Part shown: positions 24,914-33,698 of the stretch, in pieces
Position numbering within the stretch: the stretch's first letter is position 1
Layout: each line of letters starts with the position of its first letter
Origin: QALR01 sp900552255
Lineage (GTDB): Bacteria; Bacillota; Clostridia; Oscillospirales; CAG-272
Direction: 5' to 3'
Assembly: GCA_048526005.1 (NCBI GenBank)
Contig: DBFVEH010000018.1
Span: 1 to 64,000 of the forward strand
DNA length: 64,000 nucleotides
The notes under the pieces: model-generated
The model's input: the letters and a program-made list of their open reading frames with translations, nothing else
Databases searched by the model: none
What the model was told of the DNA's origin: nothing
Position numbers and translations under genes: made by a program

Positions 24914-25126
24914 TATCGAAAAAAGGGAAAAACATACAGCACCGAAAACAGTCTCGATATTGGCTCGGATTCATCCTCCACATGGGATGACACAGCAGGC
25001 GATCGCTGCCGTATCGCTTTCTTCTCAATATAAACATATTTCTGTTAAATACAATATTACATTTATTTACAATTTAAAAAATGCAAAGGAATTTTTAAAA
25101 ATTTGTGTTTTTTTCTAAAAAATCTA
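24914..25126. other. AT-rich intergenic region without recognised gene
   Basis: This 213-bp part of the gap between the GH3 gene and mraZ is AT-rich, especially after 25020. I found no gene, tRNA or repeat here, only the promoters at either side. Confidence 0.5.
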
Positions 25127-25155
25127 TTGCATTTTCCTTTCGATTCCTTTATAAT
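25127..25155 (+). promoter_or_regulatory. Sigma A promoter of the dcw cluster
   Basis: TTGCAT (25127-25132), 17-bp spacer, TATAAT (25150-25155). It starts the mraZ-led transcript. Confidence 0.8.
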
Positions 25156-25165
25156 GAAAGCATAA

Positions 25166-25221
25166 GTGGTTAATTGTGGTGGAAAGTGGAGATTTTCCAC
25201 ACTTTCCACGGAGTTTTCCAC
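25166..25221 (+). promoter_or_regulatory. MraZ boxes (clustered GTGG and CCAC repeats)
   Basis: GTGG occurs at 25166, 25176 and 25186, exactly 10 bp apart, and the inverted CCAC at 25197, 25206 and 25218. MraZ proteins of other bacteria bind short G-rich direct repeats with 10-bp period upstream of their own gene. The site lies just after the transcription start. Confidence 0.65.
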
Positions 25222-25255
25222 AATCGTTATGTAAAACAGAAAGGACGGTGAAATT

Positions 25256-25675
25256 ATGTTCCTCGGTCAGTACGCTCATACCGTAGACGCCAAGGGGAGA
25301 GTTTTCGTTCCCGCGAAATATCGCGACGGACTCGGCGAGACCTTTGTCATCACCCGTGGGACCGCGAAATGTATCACCGTCTATCCGATGTCGGAATGGG
25401 AAAAATTCACCGCAAAGATCGAGGAACTTCCGCAGGCGCAGGCCGTTAAGATCAGACGATTCATTTTCGGAAACGCCTCCGACGTCACCGTCGACGCGCA
25501 GGGACGCATCAACATCGCTCAAAATCTTCGCGAATACGCCGGCATCGACAAAAACGCCGTCATTCTCGGACTCGGCTCCTATCTCGAAATCTGGTCTGAG
25601 GAAGCATGGAAAGCGGAAAGCGAGCTTGAAAGCTCCGCGGAAATCGAAGACCTCATGGTCGCGCTCGGCTGTTAA
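25256..25675 (+). CDS. mraZ: Transcriptional regulator MraZ
   Basis: The 139-residue protein contains two SpoVT/AbrB-like swapped-hairpin halves, MFLGQYAHTVDAKGRVFVPAKYRD and SDVTVDAQGRINIAQNLREYA. The DxxGR motif occurs in both. MraZ is the DNA-binding autoregulator of the division and cell wall cluster. It starts at ATG 25256 after AAAGGACGGTG. It is the first gene and is 13 bp before rsmH. Confidence 0.95.
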   Translation: MFLGQYAHTVDAKGRVFVPAKYRDGLGETFVITRGTAKCITVYPMSEWEKFTAKIEELPQAQAVKIRRFIFGNASDVTVDAQGRINIAQNLREYAGIDKNAVILGLGSYLEIWSEEAWKAESELESSAEIEDLMVALGC

Positions 25676-25688
25676 ACCGGAGGACGAC

Positions 25689-26624
25689 ATGAAGGAATAT
25701 GCACATACCTCCGTTCTGCTGCATGAATGTATAGAAGCGCTGAATATCAAGCCGGACGGCATCTATGTCGACGGCACGCTCGGCGGAGGCGGACATTCGC
25801 TTGAAATTGCCAAAAGATTGAATAAGGGACGGCTCCTTTGCATCGATCAGGACGAAGCGGCGATCGCAGCCGCCTCGAAGCGGCTTGCAAATTACCGGGA
25901 TAAAATCATTTTTGTCAAGGACAACTTCTCAAACATACGGCACATTTTAGAAAATGCCGGGATCGAGCGAATCGACGGCGCGCTGCTCGACCTTGGTGTT
26001 TCCTCTTACCAACTCGACACACCGGAGCGCGGCTTTTCCTATAATGCTGATGCGCCGCTCGATATGCGAATGAACGCCGATGCGGCATTTTCAGCCTACA
26101 ATGTCGTCAATACCTACACGGAATCGGAACTTTTCCGTGTTTTCACCGAATACGGAGAAGAACCAAACGCAAGGCGGATCGCCGCGGCGGTCGTGAAGGC
26201 AAGGGCACAGAAGCCCGTCGAAACGACAACGGAGCTTGTGGACATCATCAAAAGCGTCACGCCCAAAAAGCTGCTCGCCGTCGGGCATCATCCGGCAAAA
26301 AAAGTCTTTCAGGCCGTCCGGATCGAGGTCAATCACGAGCTTTCCATCATCGAACCGACGATAAAAGACATCGCCGCGCACTTGAATCCCGGCGGCAGAA
26401 TCGCGGTCATCACCTTTCATTCCCTCGAGGATCGATGCGTAAAGCGCGCATTCGGCGAGCTTGCATCCGGATGCACCTGCCCGCCCTCCTACCCTGTCTG
26501 CGTGTGCGGTAAGAAGCCCGAGGTCAAAATTCTCACAAAAAAGCCCATTCTCCCGGGAGAGGAAGAGCTCGAATACAACCACCGATCGCACAGCGCAAAG
26601 CTGAGAGCGGCCGAAAAGCTGTGA
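25689..26624 (+). CDS. rsmH: 16S rRNA (cytosine-1402-N4)-methyltransferase RsmH
   Basis: The 311-residue enzyme (MraW) starts at ATG 25689 (MKEYAHTSVLLHECIEAL) after CGGAGGACGAC. The SAM-binding motif YVDGTLGGGGHSLEIAKRL, the LLDLGVSSYQLDTPERGFSY motif and the ending EELEYNHRSHSAKLRAAEKL are characteristic. It methylates N4 of C1402 in 16S rRNA. Its frame is open much further upstream into mraZ but that stretch is not coding. It overlaps the next frame by GTGA. Confidence 0.95.
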   Translation: MKEYAHTSVLLHECIEALNIKPDGIYVDGTLGGGGHSLEIAKRLNKGRLLCIDQDEAAIAAASKRLANYRDKIIFVKDNFSNIRHILENAGIERIDGALLDLGVSSYQLDTPERGFSYNADAPLDMRMNADAAFSAYNVVNTYTESELFRVFTEYGEEPNARRIAAAVVKARAQKPVETTTELVDIIKSVTPKKLLAVGHHPAKKVFQAVRIEVNHELSIIEPTIKDIAAHLNPGGRIAVITFHSLEDRCVKRAFGELASGCTCPPSYPVCVCGKKPEVKILTKKPILPGEEELEYNHRSHSAKLRAAEKL

Positions 26625-26647
26625 ACGCTCATAAAAGGGAAATGCTC

Positions 26648-27124
26648 ATGAAATCGCAAAAAACACAATCAAAGAAAAAAAATCCTGCGGCGCTCCTCTT
26701 CCGCGATATTTTCATCGGCGGCAAGGAATACAAAACTGTAAAGGGCAAAAAAACGCCGTTCCCGATAATGACCGTACTCTGCGCCGCGGCTACGACCGTT
26801 CTGTTTCTGATATTGGTGTTTTCTCTCATCAAAGTGTCTGAAATTTCCTCTGAAATCGCATCCATGAAAAAAGAAATGATCACGCTCGCCGCAAAAGAGG
26901 ACAAGCTGAGGGGAGAGCTGGACCACAGATATTCCTTCCAAGAAATCGAAAATACGGCGGCCGCACTCGGGCTTTCGGCGGGGAACGGACAGAAAATCAT
27001 ACTGGAAAAGGAGCTTACCGATTCCGATCCCGCATCGGCCACCTCTAAAAGGAACGGAAAAAACTCACTTTTGATGAACGCGCTGTACGGCAGACTGCGC
27101 AATCTCATAAAACTTTTTGAATGA
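26648..27124 (+). CDS. ftsL: FtsL-like division protein
   Basis: The protein has about 158 residues from ATG 26648 (AAGGGAAA 6 bases before); GTG 26621 is a possible longer start. A basic cytoplasmic N-terminus is followed by one transmembrane helix (about 41-63) and a coiled-coil segment (about 64-100), the topology of FtsL. The sequence is poorly conserved, as in other FtsL proteins, so the call rests on topology and position between rsmH and the PBP gene. It helps recruit the septal synthase FtsW-PBP with FtsQ/DivIB and DivIC. Its stop codon overlaps the first ATG of the 97-bp repeat. Confidence 0.8.
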   Translation: MKSQKTQSKKKNPAALLFRDIFIGGKEYKTVKGKKTPFPIMTVLCAAATTVLFLILVFSLIKVSEISSEIASMKKEMITLAAKEDKLRGELDHRYSFQEIENTAAALGLSAGNGQKIILEKELTDSDPASATSKRNGKNSLLMNALYGRLRNLIKLFE

Positions 27125-27343
27125 AATCTGTCAAAAAAGCATATTTTTTTGTATGAAAAATACGCTTCTAATCTGTGCGTTGCTTGACAGACCGCGCAGA
27201 TTCCCGAATTTTTTTAAATGAAATCTGTCAAAAAAGCATATTTTTCTGTATGAAAAATACGCTTCTGATCCGTGCGTTGCTTGACAGACCGCGCAGATTC
27301 CCGAATTTTTTTAAATGAAATCTGTCAAAAAAGCATATTTTTC
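27121..27343 (+). repeat. Tandem 97-bp repeat between ftsL and the PBP gene
   Basis: Two copies (27121-27217 and 27218-27314) differ at three bases; a third copy is cut after about 29 bp. Each copy starts with ATGAAATCTGTCAAAAAAGC, which opens an 11-14-codon frame (MKSVKKAYF...). Each full copy has two hairpins: one from AGCATATTTTT with AAAAATACGCT, and one from AATCTGTGCG with CGCGCAGATT, followed by T7 (27209-27215 in the first). The octamers TCTGTCAA and TTGACAGA within a unit are complementary, allowing alternative folding. The first ATG overlaps the ftsL stop codon. No ribosome-binding site precedes copies 2 and 3. Confidence 0.85.
27170..27215 (+). terminator. Terminator-like hairpin in repeat copy 1 (attenuator candidate)
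   Basis: A 10-bp stem with one wobble pair (27170-27179 with 27193-27202), 13-base loop, then CCCGAA and T7. The T-run is 6 bases from the stem, so termination may be partial. Copy 2 has the same layout with a weaker stem. Confidence 0.4.
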
Positions 27344-27452
27344 ACACAGAAAAATATAATGAAAATACCGGCGTGATCGGGAGAGCACAAGCGTGCGGCT
27401 CCTTCACAGCTTACGGAAAAAGCTATCATACGGGCGAAAGGAATCGGAAAAA

Positions 27453-29711
27453 ATGCACACAAACAAGAAACCCGATACCTCAAAACCAAGCTCGATTATC
27501 GGCAGACCGTCGCGCACCGTGCGTGTCCGGTCCTTCGTACTTTTTTCCGTGTGTACATTTTTTGCCGCAATCATAATCGGAAGGCTCTTTTATCTGCAAA
27601 TCATAAAGCACAGGGATTACAGACGACTCGTGCTCGAGCAAATGGTTTATGAAACCACCGTCACCGCAAAAAGGGGACAAATCACCGACAGAAACGGCAT
27701 CGTGCTCGCCACCAACTACACGACGGAACGCATCTTCATCGATCCTCACGTCATGAAGGACGATGCGGAGCGTGAGCTTGTAGCCAGAGGACTTTCGGAA
27801 ATTCTCGAGGTCGATTACGATTTCGTATATGAAGAGGCACAAAAGACGAAATACCGCGACCGCACGATCAAAAAGAACGTCGAAAAGGAAACTGCGGATA
27901 AGGTACGCCAGTTCATCATCGACAACGATCTCTCCTCCATCCATCTCGTCGAAACGACAAGCCGCGTTTATCCTTTCGGAACGCTCGCCTCCCATGTGAT
28001 CGGCTTCTGCGGAAGCGACGGCGGTCTTTACGGCTTGGAATACCAGTACGACACTTCCCTATCCGGGACCTCCGGGAAAATCCTCTCCGCGAAAAACGGA
28101 AAGGGCGGCTCCATGCCGTATAACTATGAAACCTACATAGACGCCCAAAACGGCGCAAATCTTGTCACGACCCTCGATTATAAAATCCAAAGCTATCTCG
28201 AAAAATATCTCGAGGAAGCGGCGATCGAATCCGGCTGCAAATCCCGCGCCTGCGGCATCGTCATGGATCCCACAACGGGAGAGATCTATGCTATGGCGAC
28301 CTATCCTTACTATAATCTCAACAGCCCGCGCACGCTTCCGGATTACTATGACAGCGCGCTCGCCGCTTACGCCGCACAGTACGGCGAGGATTCCGAGGAA
28401 TATCAAAAATATGCGTCCGAGCTGCTCTTTTCGATGTGGAACAACAAATGCCTGACGGATACCTATGAGCCCGGCTCCACCTCCAAGATTTTTACGACCT
28501 CCATGGCGCTCGAAGAAAACCTTGCGACGACAACGGAACGCTTTACCTGCACCGGTTCCTATATGGTCAGCGGCTGGTCGCGTCCGATCAGATGCCACAA
28601 AACGACCGGACACGGCGTGCTTACCTTCGCCGAGGGACTCCAGCAGTCCTGCAACCCCGTCATGATGAAGCTTGCCGAACGCATCGGCATCTCCACTTTC
28701 TGCCAATACTTCTCCGCCTTCGGACTGGATTCCAAAACGGGAATCGACCTTCCCGGCGAGGCGGGCTCCATCTATACCAAAGAGGAAAACATGACCAATG
28801 TCGACCTCGCCGTATACTCTTTCGGCCAGCGATACAACGTAACCGCGCTTCAACAGATCACGGCCGTCGCCGCAGTGGCCAACGGCGGGACACTCGTCAC
28901 GCCGCATGTCGTAAAAGAGATCGTCGACGACGACGGCAACGTCCTCGCTTCGTTCGGCACCAATGTCGTGCGCCAGGTCATCAGCGAGGAAACCGCGGCA
29001 ACCATCAGCCAGATCCTTGCGGAAGGCGTATCCGGGACCGGCGGCGCTAAAAACGCTTATGTCAAGGGTTATTCCGTAGCAGCCAAAACCGGCACCTCGG
29101 AAAAAGGGACCTCCAACGCGCGTATCGCCTCCACCGTCGCCTATGCGCCGGCGGACGACCCGCAGGTCGTGTGCATCATCATCGTAGACGAACCCACCAT
29201 CGGCTCTATCTACGGAAGCACGGTCGCGGCGCCATATGTTTCAAAGCTGCTCGGAGACGTTCTTCCCTATCTCGGAATCGAACCGCAGTATACCGAGAGC
29301 GAGCTTGCAACCATGGAAATGGATCTTCCCAATTTCCGCGGCATGTCGCTCGACGAGGCCATCAGTCGGCTGAATACGTCGAAGCTTTCCTATGAGGTCG
29401 TCGGGAACGGAACCAGTGTCATCAATCAAGTGCCGGCATCGGGGAGCATGCTTTCCAAAGAGAACGGCAAGGTCATCCTCTACACCAGCGAAACCGCGGC
29501 CGAACAAACTGCCGTCGTACCGAATGTGATCGGAATGACGGCGGCACAGGCAAACAAAGCCCTGACGGACGCCGGCTTCAACATCCATCTCACAGGAGCG
29601 ACAAGCGGCTCGGGCGCCGTAGCGGTAAGCCAATCGATCGCCGGCGGCACGACCGCCTCCAAAGGCTCCGTTATATCCGTGGAATTCCGTTATCTCGATA
29701 CCGCGGACTAA
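27453..29711 (+). CDS. Penicillin-binding protein 2 / SpoVD-type transpeptidase with PASTA domains
   Basis: The protein has about 752 residues from ATG 27453. It has a short cytoplasmic N-terminus, one membrane helix (about 31-50), a dimerisation domain starting near AKRGQITDRNGIVLATNY, and a class B transpeptidase domain with S342-x-x-K (PGSTSKIF), SCN and KTGTSE (K about 545). Two PASTA domains follow (about 630-692 and 692-750). Position in the dcw cluster suggests the septal transpeptidase FtsI/PbpB; Clostridia often have SpoVD here, needed for spore cortex, and PASTA domains occur in both. It works with FtsW. The 97-bp repeat lies immediately upstream. Confidence 0.9.
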   Translation: MHTNKKPDTSKPSSIIGRPSRTVRVRSFVLFSVCTFFAAIIIGRLFYLQIIKHRDYRRLVLEQMVYETTVTAKRGQITDRNGIVLATNYTTERIFIDPHVMKDDAERELVARGLSEILEVDYDFVYEEAQKTKYRDRTIKKNVEKETADKVRQFIIDNDLSSIHLVETTSRVYPFGTLASHVIGFCGSDGGLYGLEYQYDTSLSGTSGKILSAKNGKGGSMPYNYETYIDAQNGANLVTTLDYKIQSYLEKYLEEAAIESGCKSRACGIVMDPTTGEIYAMATYPYYNLNSPRTLPDYYDSALAAYAAQYGEDSEEYQKYASELLFSMWNNKCLTDTYEPGSTSKIFTTSMALEENLATTTERFTCTGSYMVSGWSRPIRCHKTTGHGVLTFAEGLQQSCNPVMMKLAERIGISTFCQYFSAFGLDSKTGIDLPGEAGSIYTKEENMTNVDLAVYSFGQRYNVTALQQITAVAAVANGGTLVTPHVVKEIVDDDGNVLASFGTNVVRQVISEETAATISQILAEGVSGTGGAKNAYVKGYSVAAKTGTSEKGTSNARIASTVAYAPADDPQVVCIIIVDEPTIGSIYGSTVAAPYVSKLLGDVLPYLGIEPQYTESELATMEMDLPNFRGMSLDEAISRLNTSKLSYEVVGNGTSVINQVPASGSMLSKENGKVILYTSETAAEQTAVVPNVIGMTAAQANKALTDAGFNIHLTGATSGSGAVAVSQSIAGGTTASKGSVISVEFRYLDTAD

Positions 29712-29776
29712 AAATCAGGAAAACACGCAAATATCCGGACGGCAAAAGAAAAATCCCGATCACCCCGGAGGATACC

Positions 29777-31231
29777 ATGCGTTTTTCAGATATCATCTAC
29801 AAGCAGGAAATTCTTTCTTTCACCCCGTCGGTTTCCGACTTTCCGGTCGGTATGCCGTGCTCGGACACCCGAAAATTAAAGCGGGGAGACATCTTCTTCT
29901 GTACGGACGGCACCAAGCAAAGCGGCTTCTCCTACATCGGGGAAGCGAAAAGCGCCGGAGCCTGCGCCATCGTCACCTCTCGCGGCGGCGCCGCGCGGGC
30001 GGGGCGGATGGGGATCCCCGTTATCGAGGTCGAGGACGTGCGCCGCGCTTATGCGCTCGCATGGAGCCGGTATTTCGGAGAACCCCAAAAATCGCTGCGT
30101 CTGATCGCCGTTACCGGCACCAACGGAAAAACCTCCGTTTCTTACTTCATATGCGAGTTGCTCCGCATGGCGGGACACAGCGCGGGTCTCATCGGAACCG
30201 TCGAATATTCGGACGGACAGCACACCACGGTCTCCGATTACACAACGCCTCCGCCGGAGGAGCTGTATGCCCTGCTTGCAGATATGAAACGAGCGGGAAA
30301 TACGTTTGCAGTCATGGAGGCTTCCTCCCATGCGATCTCGCAGGACCGGCTGTTCGGCCTTGACTTTGAAATCGGCGTCTTCACCAATCTCTCGCGCGAT
30401 CATCTCGATTATCACAAAACATGGGAAGCTTACCGGGACGCCAAGGCGGCGCTGTTTGGGAATTGCAGAAATTCCGTCATCAACCTGGACGACGCGGAAG
30501 CACGCTATATGGGCTTTGCGGCGGACGGCGGCGTTTATTACTACTCGGAGAAAGACAGAGGAGCGGAATTTTTCATCGATACGCCGGAGCTTACGGCGGA
30601 CGGAATCCGATATAGGCTGGAATACGGTGAGGAAAGCATCCCGGCTTCCGCCTCACTGATCGGCGGTTTTAACATCTACAATACCGCGGCGGCGATTTCA
30701 GCCGTGAGGCTCGCCGGGATCCCCGCAAGCGTCCTCTCGGATTCGGCAAAAAAGCTGAAAGCGCCTCCCGGGCGGCTCGAAAAGCTCGATACCGATACGG
30801 ATTTTTCCGTTTTTATCGATTACGCGCACACGCCGGACGCGCTGGAAAAAGCTCTGTCGGCGCTGCGTCCGTTCACGAGCCGACTGACCGTGCTCTTCGG
30901 AGCGGGCGGCGAGCGGGACCACGGCAAGCGTCCCGAGATGGGACGAACGGCGGAACGACTTGCCGACTTCGTCATCGTGACAAGCGACAATCCGCGAGGC
31001 GAGGAGCCCGACGCCATCATCGACGATATCATCGCCGGCATGACGCAAAGCGGGCACATCCGCATCACCGACCGCAGAGAAGCCATCGAATACGCGGTGA
31101 CACATGCCAAAGCAGGCGAAATCATCCTGCTTGCAGGAAAAGGACACGAAAATTATGTATGCGACAAGTCCGGAAAACACGAATTTTCCGAACGGGATAT
31201 CGTTTATAAACTTATGAAAAGGATAGGATAA
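29777..31231 (+). CDS. murE: UDP-N-acetylmuramoyl-tripeptide synthetase MurE
   Basis: The 484-residue ligase has ATP-binding GTNGKTSVSYF, the central domain and the C-terminal DNPRGEEP motif at about residue 404. The DNPR form is the known marker of enzymes that add meso-diaminopimelate rather than lysine. The serine-rich start SDTRKLKRGDIFFC binds the UDP-MurNAc moiety. It acts in the cytoplasm on UDP-MurNAc-L-Ala-D-Glu. It lies 65 bp after the PBP gene with CGGAGG before the start. Confidence 0.95.
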   Translation: MRFSDIIYKQEILSFTPSVSDFPVGMPCSDTRKLKRGDIFFCTDGTKQSGFSYIGEAKSAGACAIVTSRGGAARAGRMGIPVIEVEDVRRAYALAWSRYFGEPQKSLRLIAVTGTNGKTSVSYFICELLRMAGHSAGLIGTVEYSDGQHTTVSDYTTPPPEELYALLADMKRAGNTFAVMEASSHAISQDRLFGLDFEIGVFTNLSRDHLDYHKTWEAYRDAKAALFGNCRNSVINLDDAEARYMGFAADGGVYYYSEKDRGAEFFIDTPELTADGIRYRLEYGEESIPASASLIGGFNIYNTAAAISAVRLAGIPASVLSDSAKKLKAPPGRLEKLDTDTDFSVFIDYAHTPDALEKALSALRPFTSRLTVLFGAGGERDHGKRPEMGRTAERLADFVIVTSDNPRGEEPDAIIDDIIAGMTQSGHIRITDRREAIEYAVTHAKAGEIILLAGKGHENYVCDKSGKHEFSERDIVYKLMKRIG

Positions 31232-31235
31232 AAAA

Positions 31236-32639
31236 ATGTATCTCAGCTTGAATGACAGCGGAATCACACTCGAAACACTCGCAAGCTTCGCCGGCGGAAC
31301 CATAAGCGGCACCGCCGACAAATCCCTCACGGCCTACGGGATCTCCATCGATTCCCGCACCATCAAAAAGGGAGACGCTTTCATCGCGCTGAGAGGAGAC
31401 AAATTCGACGGACATGACTATCTCATGACAGCAGCCAAGGCGGGAGCCGCGTTCGCCGTTGTGGAAAGAGTCCCCGACGGCTGCACGCTGCCCTGTGTCG
31501 TCGTCGACGACACAAGATATGCGCTCGGAAGGATCGCGCGTTCCTATAAGCAGCTTTTCCGGACGATCTCCGTCGCAGTGACGGGAAGCGTCGGAAAAAC
31601 GACGACAAAGCAGTTTATTTATTCCGTTCTTGACACAAAATATAAAACGAACGAAACCAAGGGCAATTACAACAATGAGATCGGTCTTCCGCTGACCCTG
31701 CTCGGACTCACCGCCGTCCATAAAGCGCTTGTCGTGGAGATGGGAATGAATCATAAGGGGGAAATCTCCGAGCTTTCCAAAATGGTGGAGCCGGATATTT
31801 CCGTCATCACCGGGATCGGCACCGCGCATATCGAAAACCTTGGCTCCAAGGAAAACATCCGCGACGCCAAAATGGAAATCATCGACGGCATGAAGCCGGG
31901 CGGCATCCTGATTCTGAACGGAGACGACCCGTATCTGCGCGACGTCAAAACCAACGATATTTTCAAAATCTACATCGGCATTGAGAACGAAGACTGCGTT
32001 TACAACGCCGAGAATATCCGCATGTTCGACGAACATATGCTGTTCGATATCCGTCTGCACGACGGAGAAATCATGAACGACGTGCGGATCAACGTCATCG
32101 GACGGCACAACATCTACAACGCGCTCGTCGCCTGCGTATGCGGCATCCTGCTCGGCGTGCCGGAGGAAAAAATCCGCTACGGACTGCTTAACTTCACGCC
32201 GGCAGAAATGAGACAGCACATCGAAGAAAAAAACGGCGTCACCGTCATCGAGGACTGCTACAATGCCAATCCGGAATCCATGTCCGCAGGACTTGACGTG
32301 CTCCTCCACACGGCAAAAAAGAAAAAGCTTCGTCCCATCGCCGTTCTCGGCGACATGCTCGAGCTTGGGGACATTTCCCGCGAAGCGCACTTCGACCTCG
32401 GCAACGAAGCGGCGAGAAAGGGCGTCGACCAGCTCATCACTTTCGGCAAGGCCGCACGAGACATTGCGGAGGGCGCGCTTGCCGCCGGCATGGAAAAAGA
32501 CAGGATAACGATCATCGAGGACACGGAAAACGCCGAAAATGCGGCGGAAATTATCAAAAGCATCATTGGAAAGGGCGACGCTGTGCTTTTCAAAGCCAGC
32601 CGCGCCATGGCACTCGAAAGAGTTATCAAGCTGATTTAA
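31236..32639 (+). CDS. murF: UDP-MurNAc-pentapeptide synthetase MurF
   Basis: The 467-residue ligase has ATP-binding GSVGKTTTKQF, the Mur central motif VVEMGMNHKGEISELSKMV, and the ending DCYNANPESMSAGLDVL with DMLELG. It adds D-Ala-D-Ala to the muramoyl tripeptide. It follows murE by 4 bp and precedes mraY by 12 bp. Confidence 0.95.
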   Translation: MYLSLNDSGITLETLASFAGGTISGTADKSLTAYGISIDSRTIKKGDAFIALRGDKFDGHDYLMTAAKAGAAFAVVERVPDGCTLPCVVVDDTRYALGRIARSYKQLFRTISVAVTGSVGKTTTKQFIYSVLDTKYKTNETKGNYNNEIGLPLTLLGLTAVHKALVVEMGMNHKGEISELSKMVEPDISVITGIGTAHIENLGSKENIRDAKMEIIDGMKPGGILILNGDDPYLRDVKTNDIFKIYIGIENEDCVYNAENIRMFDEHMLFDIRLHDGEIMNDVRINVIGRHNIYNALVACVCGILLGVPEEKIRYGLLNFTPAEMRQHIEEKNGVTVIEDCYNANPESMSAGLDVLLHTAKKKKLRPIAVLGDMLELGDISREAHFDLGNEAARKGVDQLITFGKAARDIAEGALAAGMEKDRITIIEDTENAENAAEIIKSIIGKGDAVLFKASRAMALERVIKLI

Positions 32640-32651
32640 CGGAGAGAATCT

Positions 32652-33653
32652 ATGCTTTTCAATTTCATTTTATCGGTTATCGCATCTTTTCTTATCACTG
32701 CGCTTTTGTCGAAAAAATTCATTCCTGCGCTGATCAGCCGGAAGATGGGACAGCCGATACTTGAAATTGGGCCGAGATGGCATAAATCCAAGGAGGGTAC
32801 GCCCACGATGGGCGGACTTTTCTTCATCGCCGCCATTCTCATCCTCAGCGCCGTATTCTCCTTTTTCGCATTTCCGAAGGAAGAGCTGCCGAAAATTTGG
32901 ATCACGCTCGGTATGGCGGCGGCATTCGGGGCGATCGGTTTTATCGACGACCGCGCCAAGCTTCTCAAAAAACAAAACGAGGGACTTCGCGCCTATCAGA
33001 AATTTCTGCTCCAAGTCATCGTTGCGGCGGCTTATCTTCTTCTTATGACACTTTTCTGTGATGTCAATACGGAGGTAACGCTTCCTTTCTTTCATAAGAC
33101 ATTCGAGCTCGGCGTCGCTTATTACGGCTTTGCCATCCTTCTCATCGTCGGCATCAACAACAGTGTCAATCTGACCGACGGCATCGACGGGCTCTGCGCT
33201 TCGGTTACAGCGACGGTGGCAGCCTTTTTCGCGGTCTGCGGCTTTCGCCTGCCTCATGCCCTTGTCTCCTCCGAAAGCACCAACTCCACTCTCGCGATCC
33301 TCGCCGGCATGACTTTCGGCGCCTGTATCGGCTTTCTCGTATACAACTGGCATCCGGCAAGGGTCTTCATGGGAGACACCGGTTCGCTGTTTCTCGGCGG
33401 AATGGTCGCGGGGCTCGCCTTTCTCCTGGACTGCCCGCTTATCATCCTTGTCGTCGGACTTTTCTATGTGATCGAAGTGCTCTCCGTCATTCTTCAAGTC
33501 GGATTTTTCAAGCTGACACACGGGAAACGCCTTTTCAAAATGGCGCCGATCCATCATCATTTTGAAAAATGCGGCTGGAGCGAGCCTGCGATCGCCGCAC
33601 TCGGAATCTTTGTCACCGCCGTTATGTCAATCATTTCCTATTGCTTTTTGTAA
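32652..33653 (+). CDS. mraY: Phospho-N-acetylmuramoyl-pentapeptide transferase MraY
   Basis: The 333-residue membrane enzyme has about 10 membrane helices. Active-site motifs: GTPTMGG, the DD motif IGFIDDRAKL, NLTDGIDGL, and APIHHHFEKCGWSE. It moves phospho-MurNAc-pentapeptide to undecaprenyl phosphate to make lipid I. In most Firmicutes murD follows; here ftsW follows after 45 bp. Confidence 0.95.
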   Translation: MLFNFILSVIASFLITALLSKKFIPALISRKMGQPILEIGPRWHKSKEGTPTMGGLFFIAAILILSAVFSFFAFPKEELPKIWITLGMAAAFGAIGFIDDRAKLLKKQNEGLRAYQKFLLQVIVAAAYLLLMTLFCDVNTEVTLPFFHKTFELGVAYYGFAILLIVGINNSVNLTDGIDGLCASVTATVAAFFAVCGFRLPHALVSSESTNSTLAILAGMTFGACIGFLVYNWHPARVFMGDTGSLFLGGMVAGLAFLLDCPLIILVVGLFYVIEVLSVILQVGFFKLTHGKRLFKMAPIHHHFEKCGWSEPAIAALGIFVTAVMSIISYCFL

Positions 33654-33698
33654 AGAAAAGCGCTAAACTATATTGATTATTGTAAAAGAGGTGCTAAG

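Noticed and set aside
27121..27343. Possible CRISPR array
   Set aside because: There are only two and a third repeat units in direct contact, without spacers, and no cas genes nearby.
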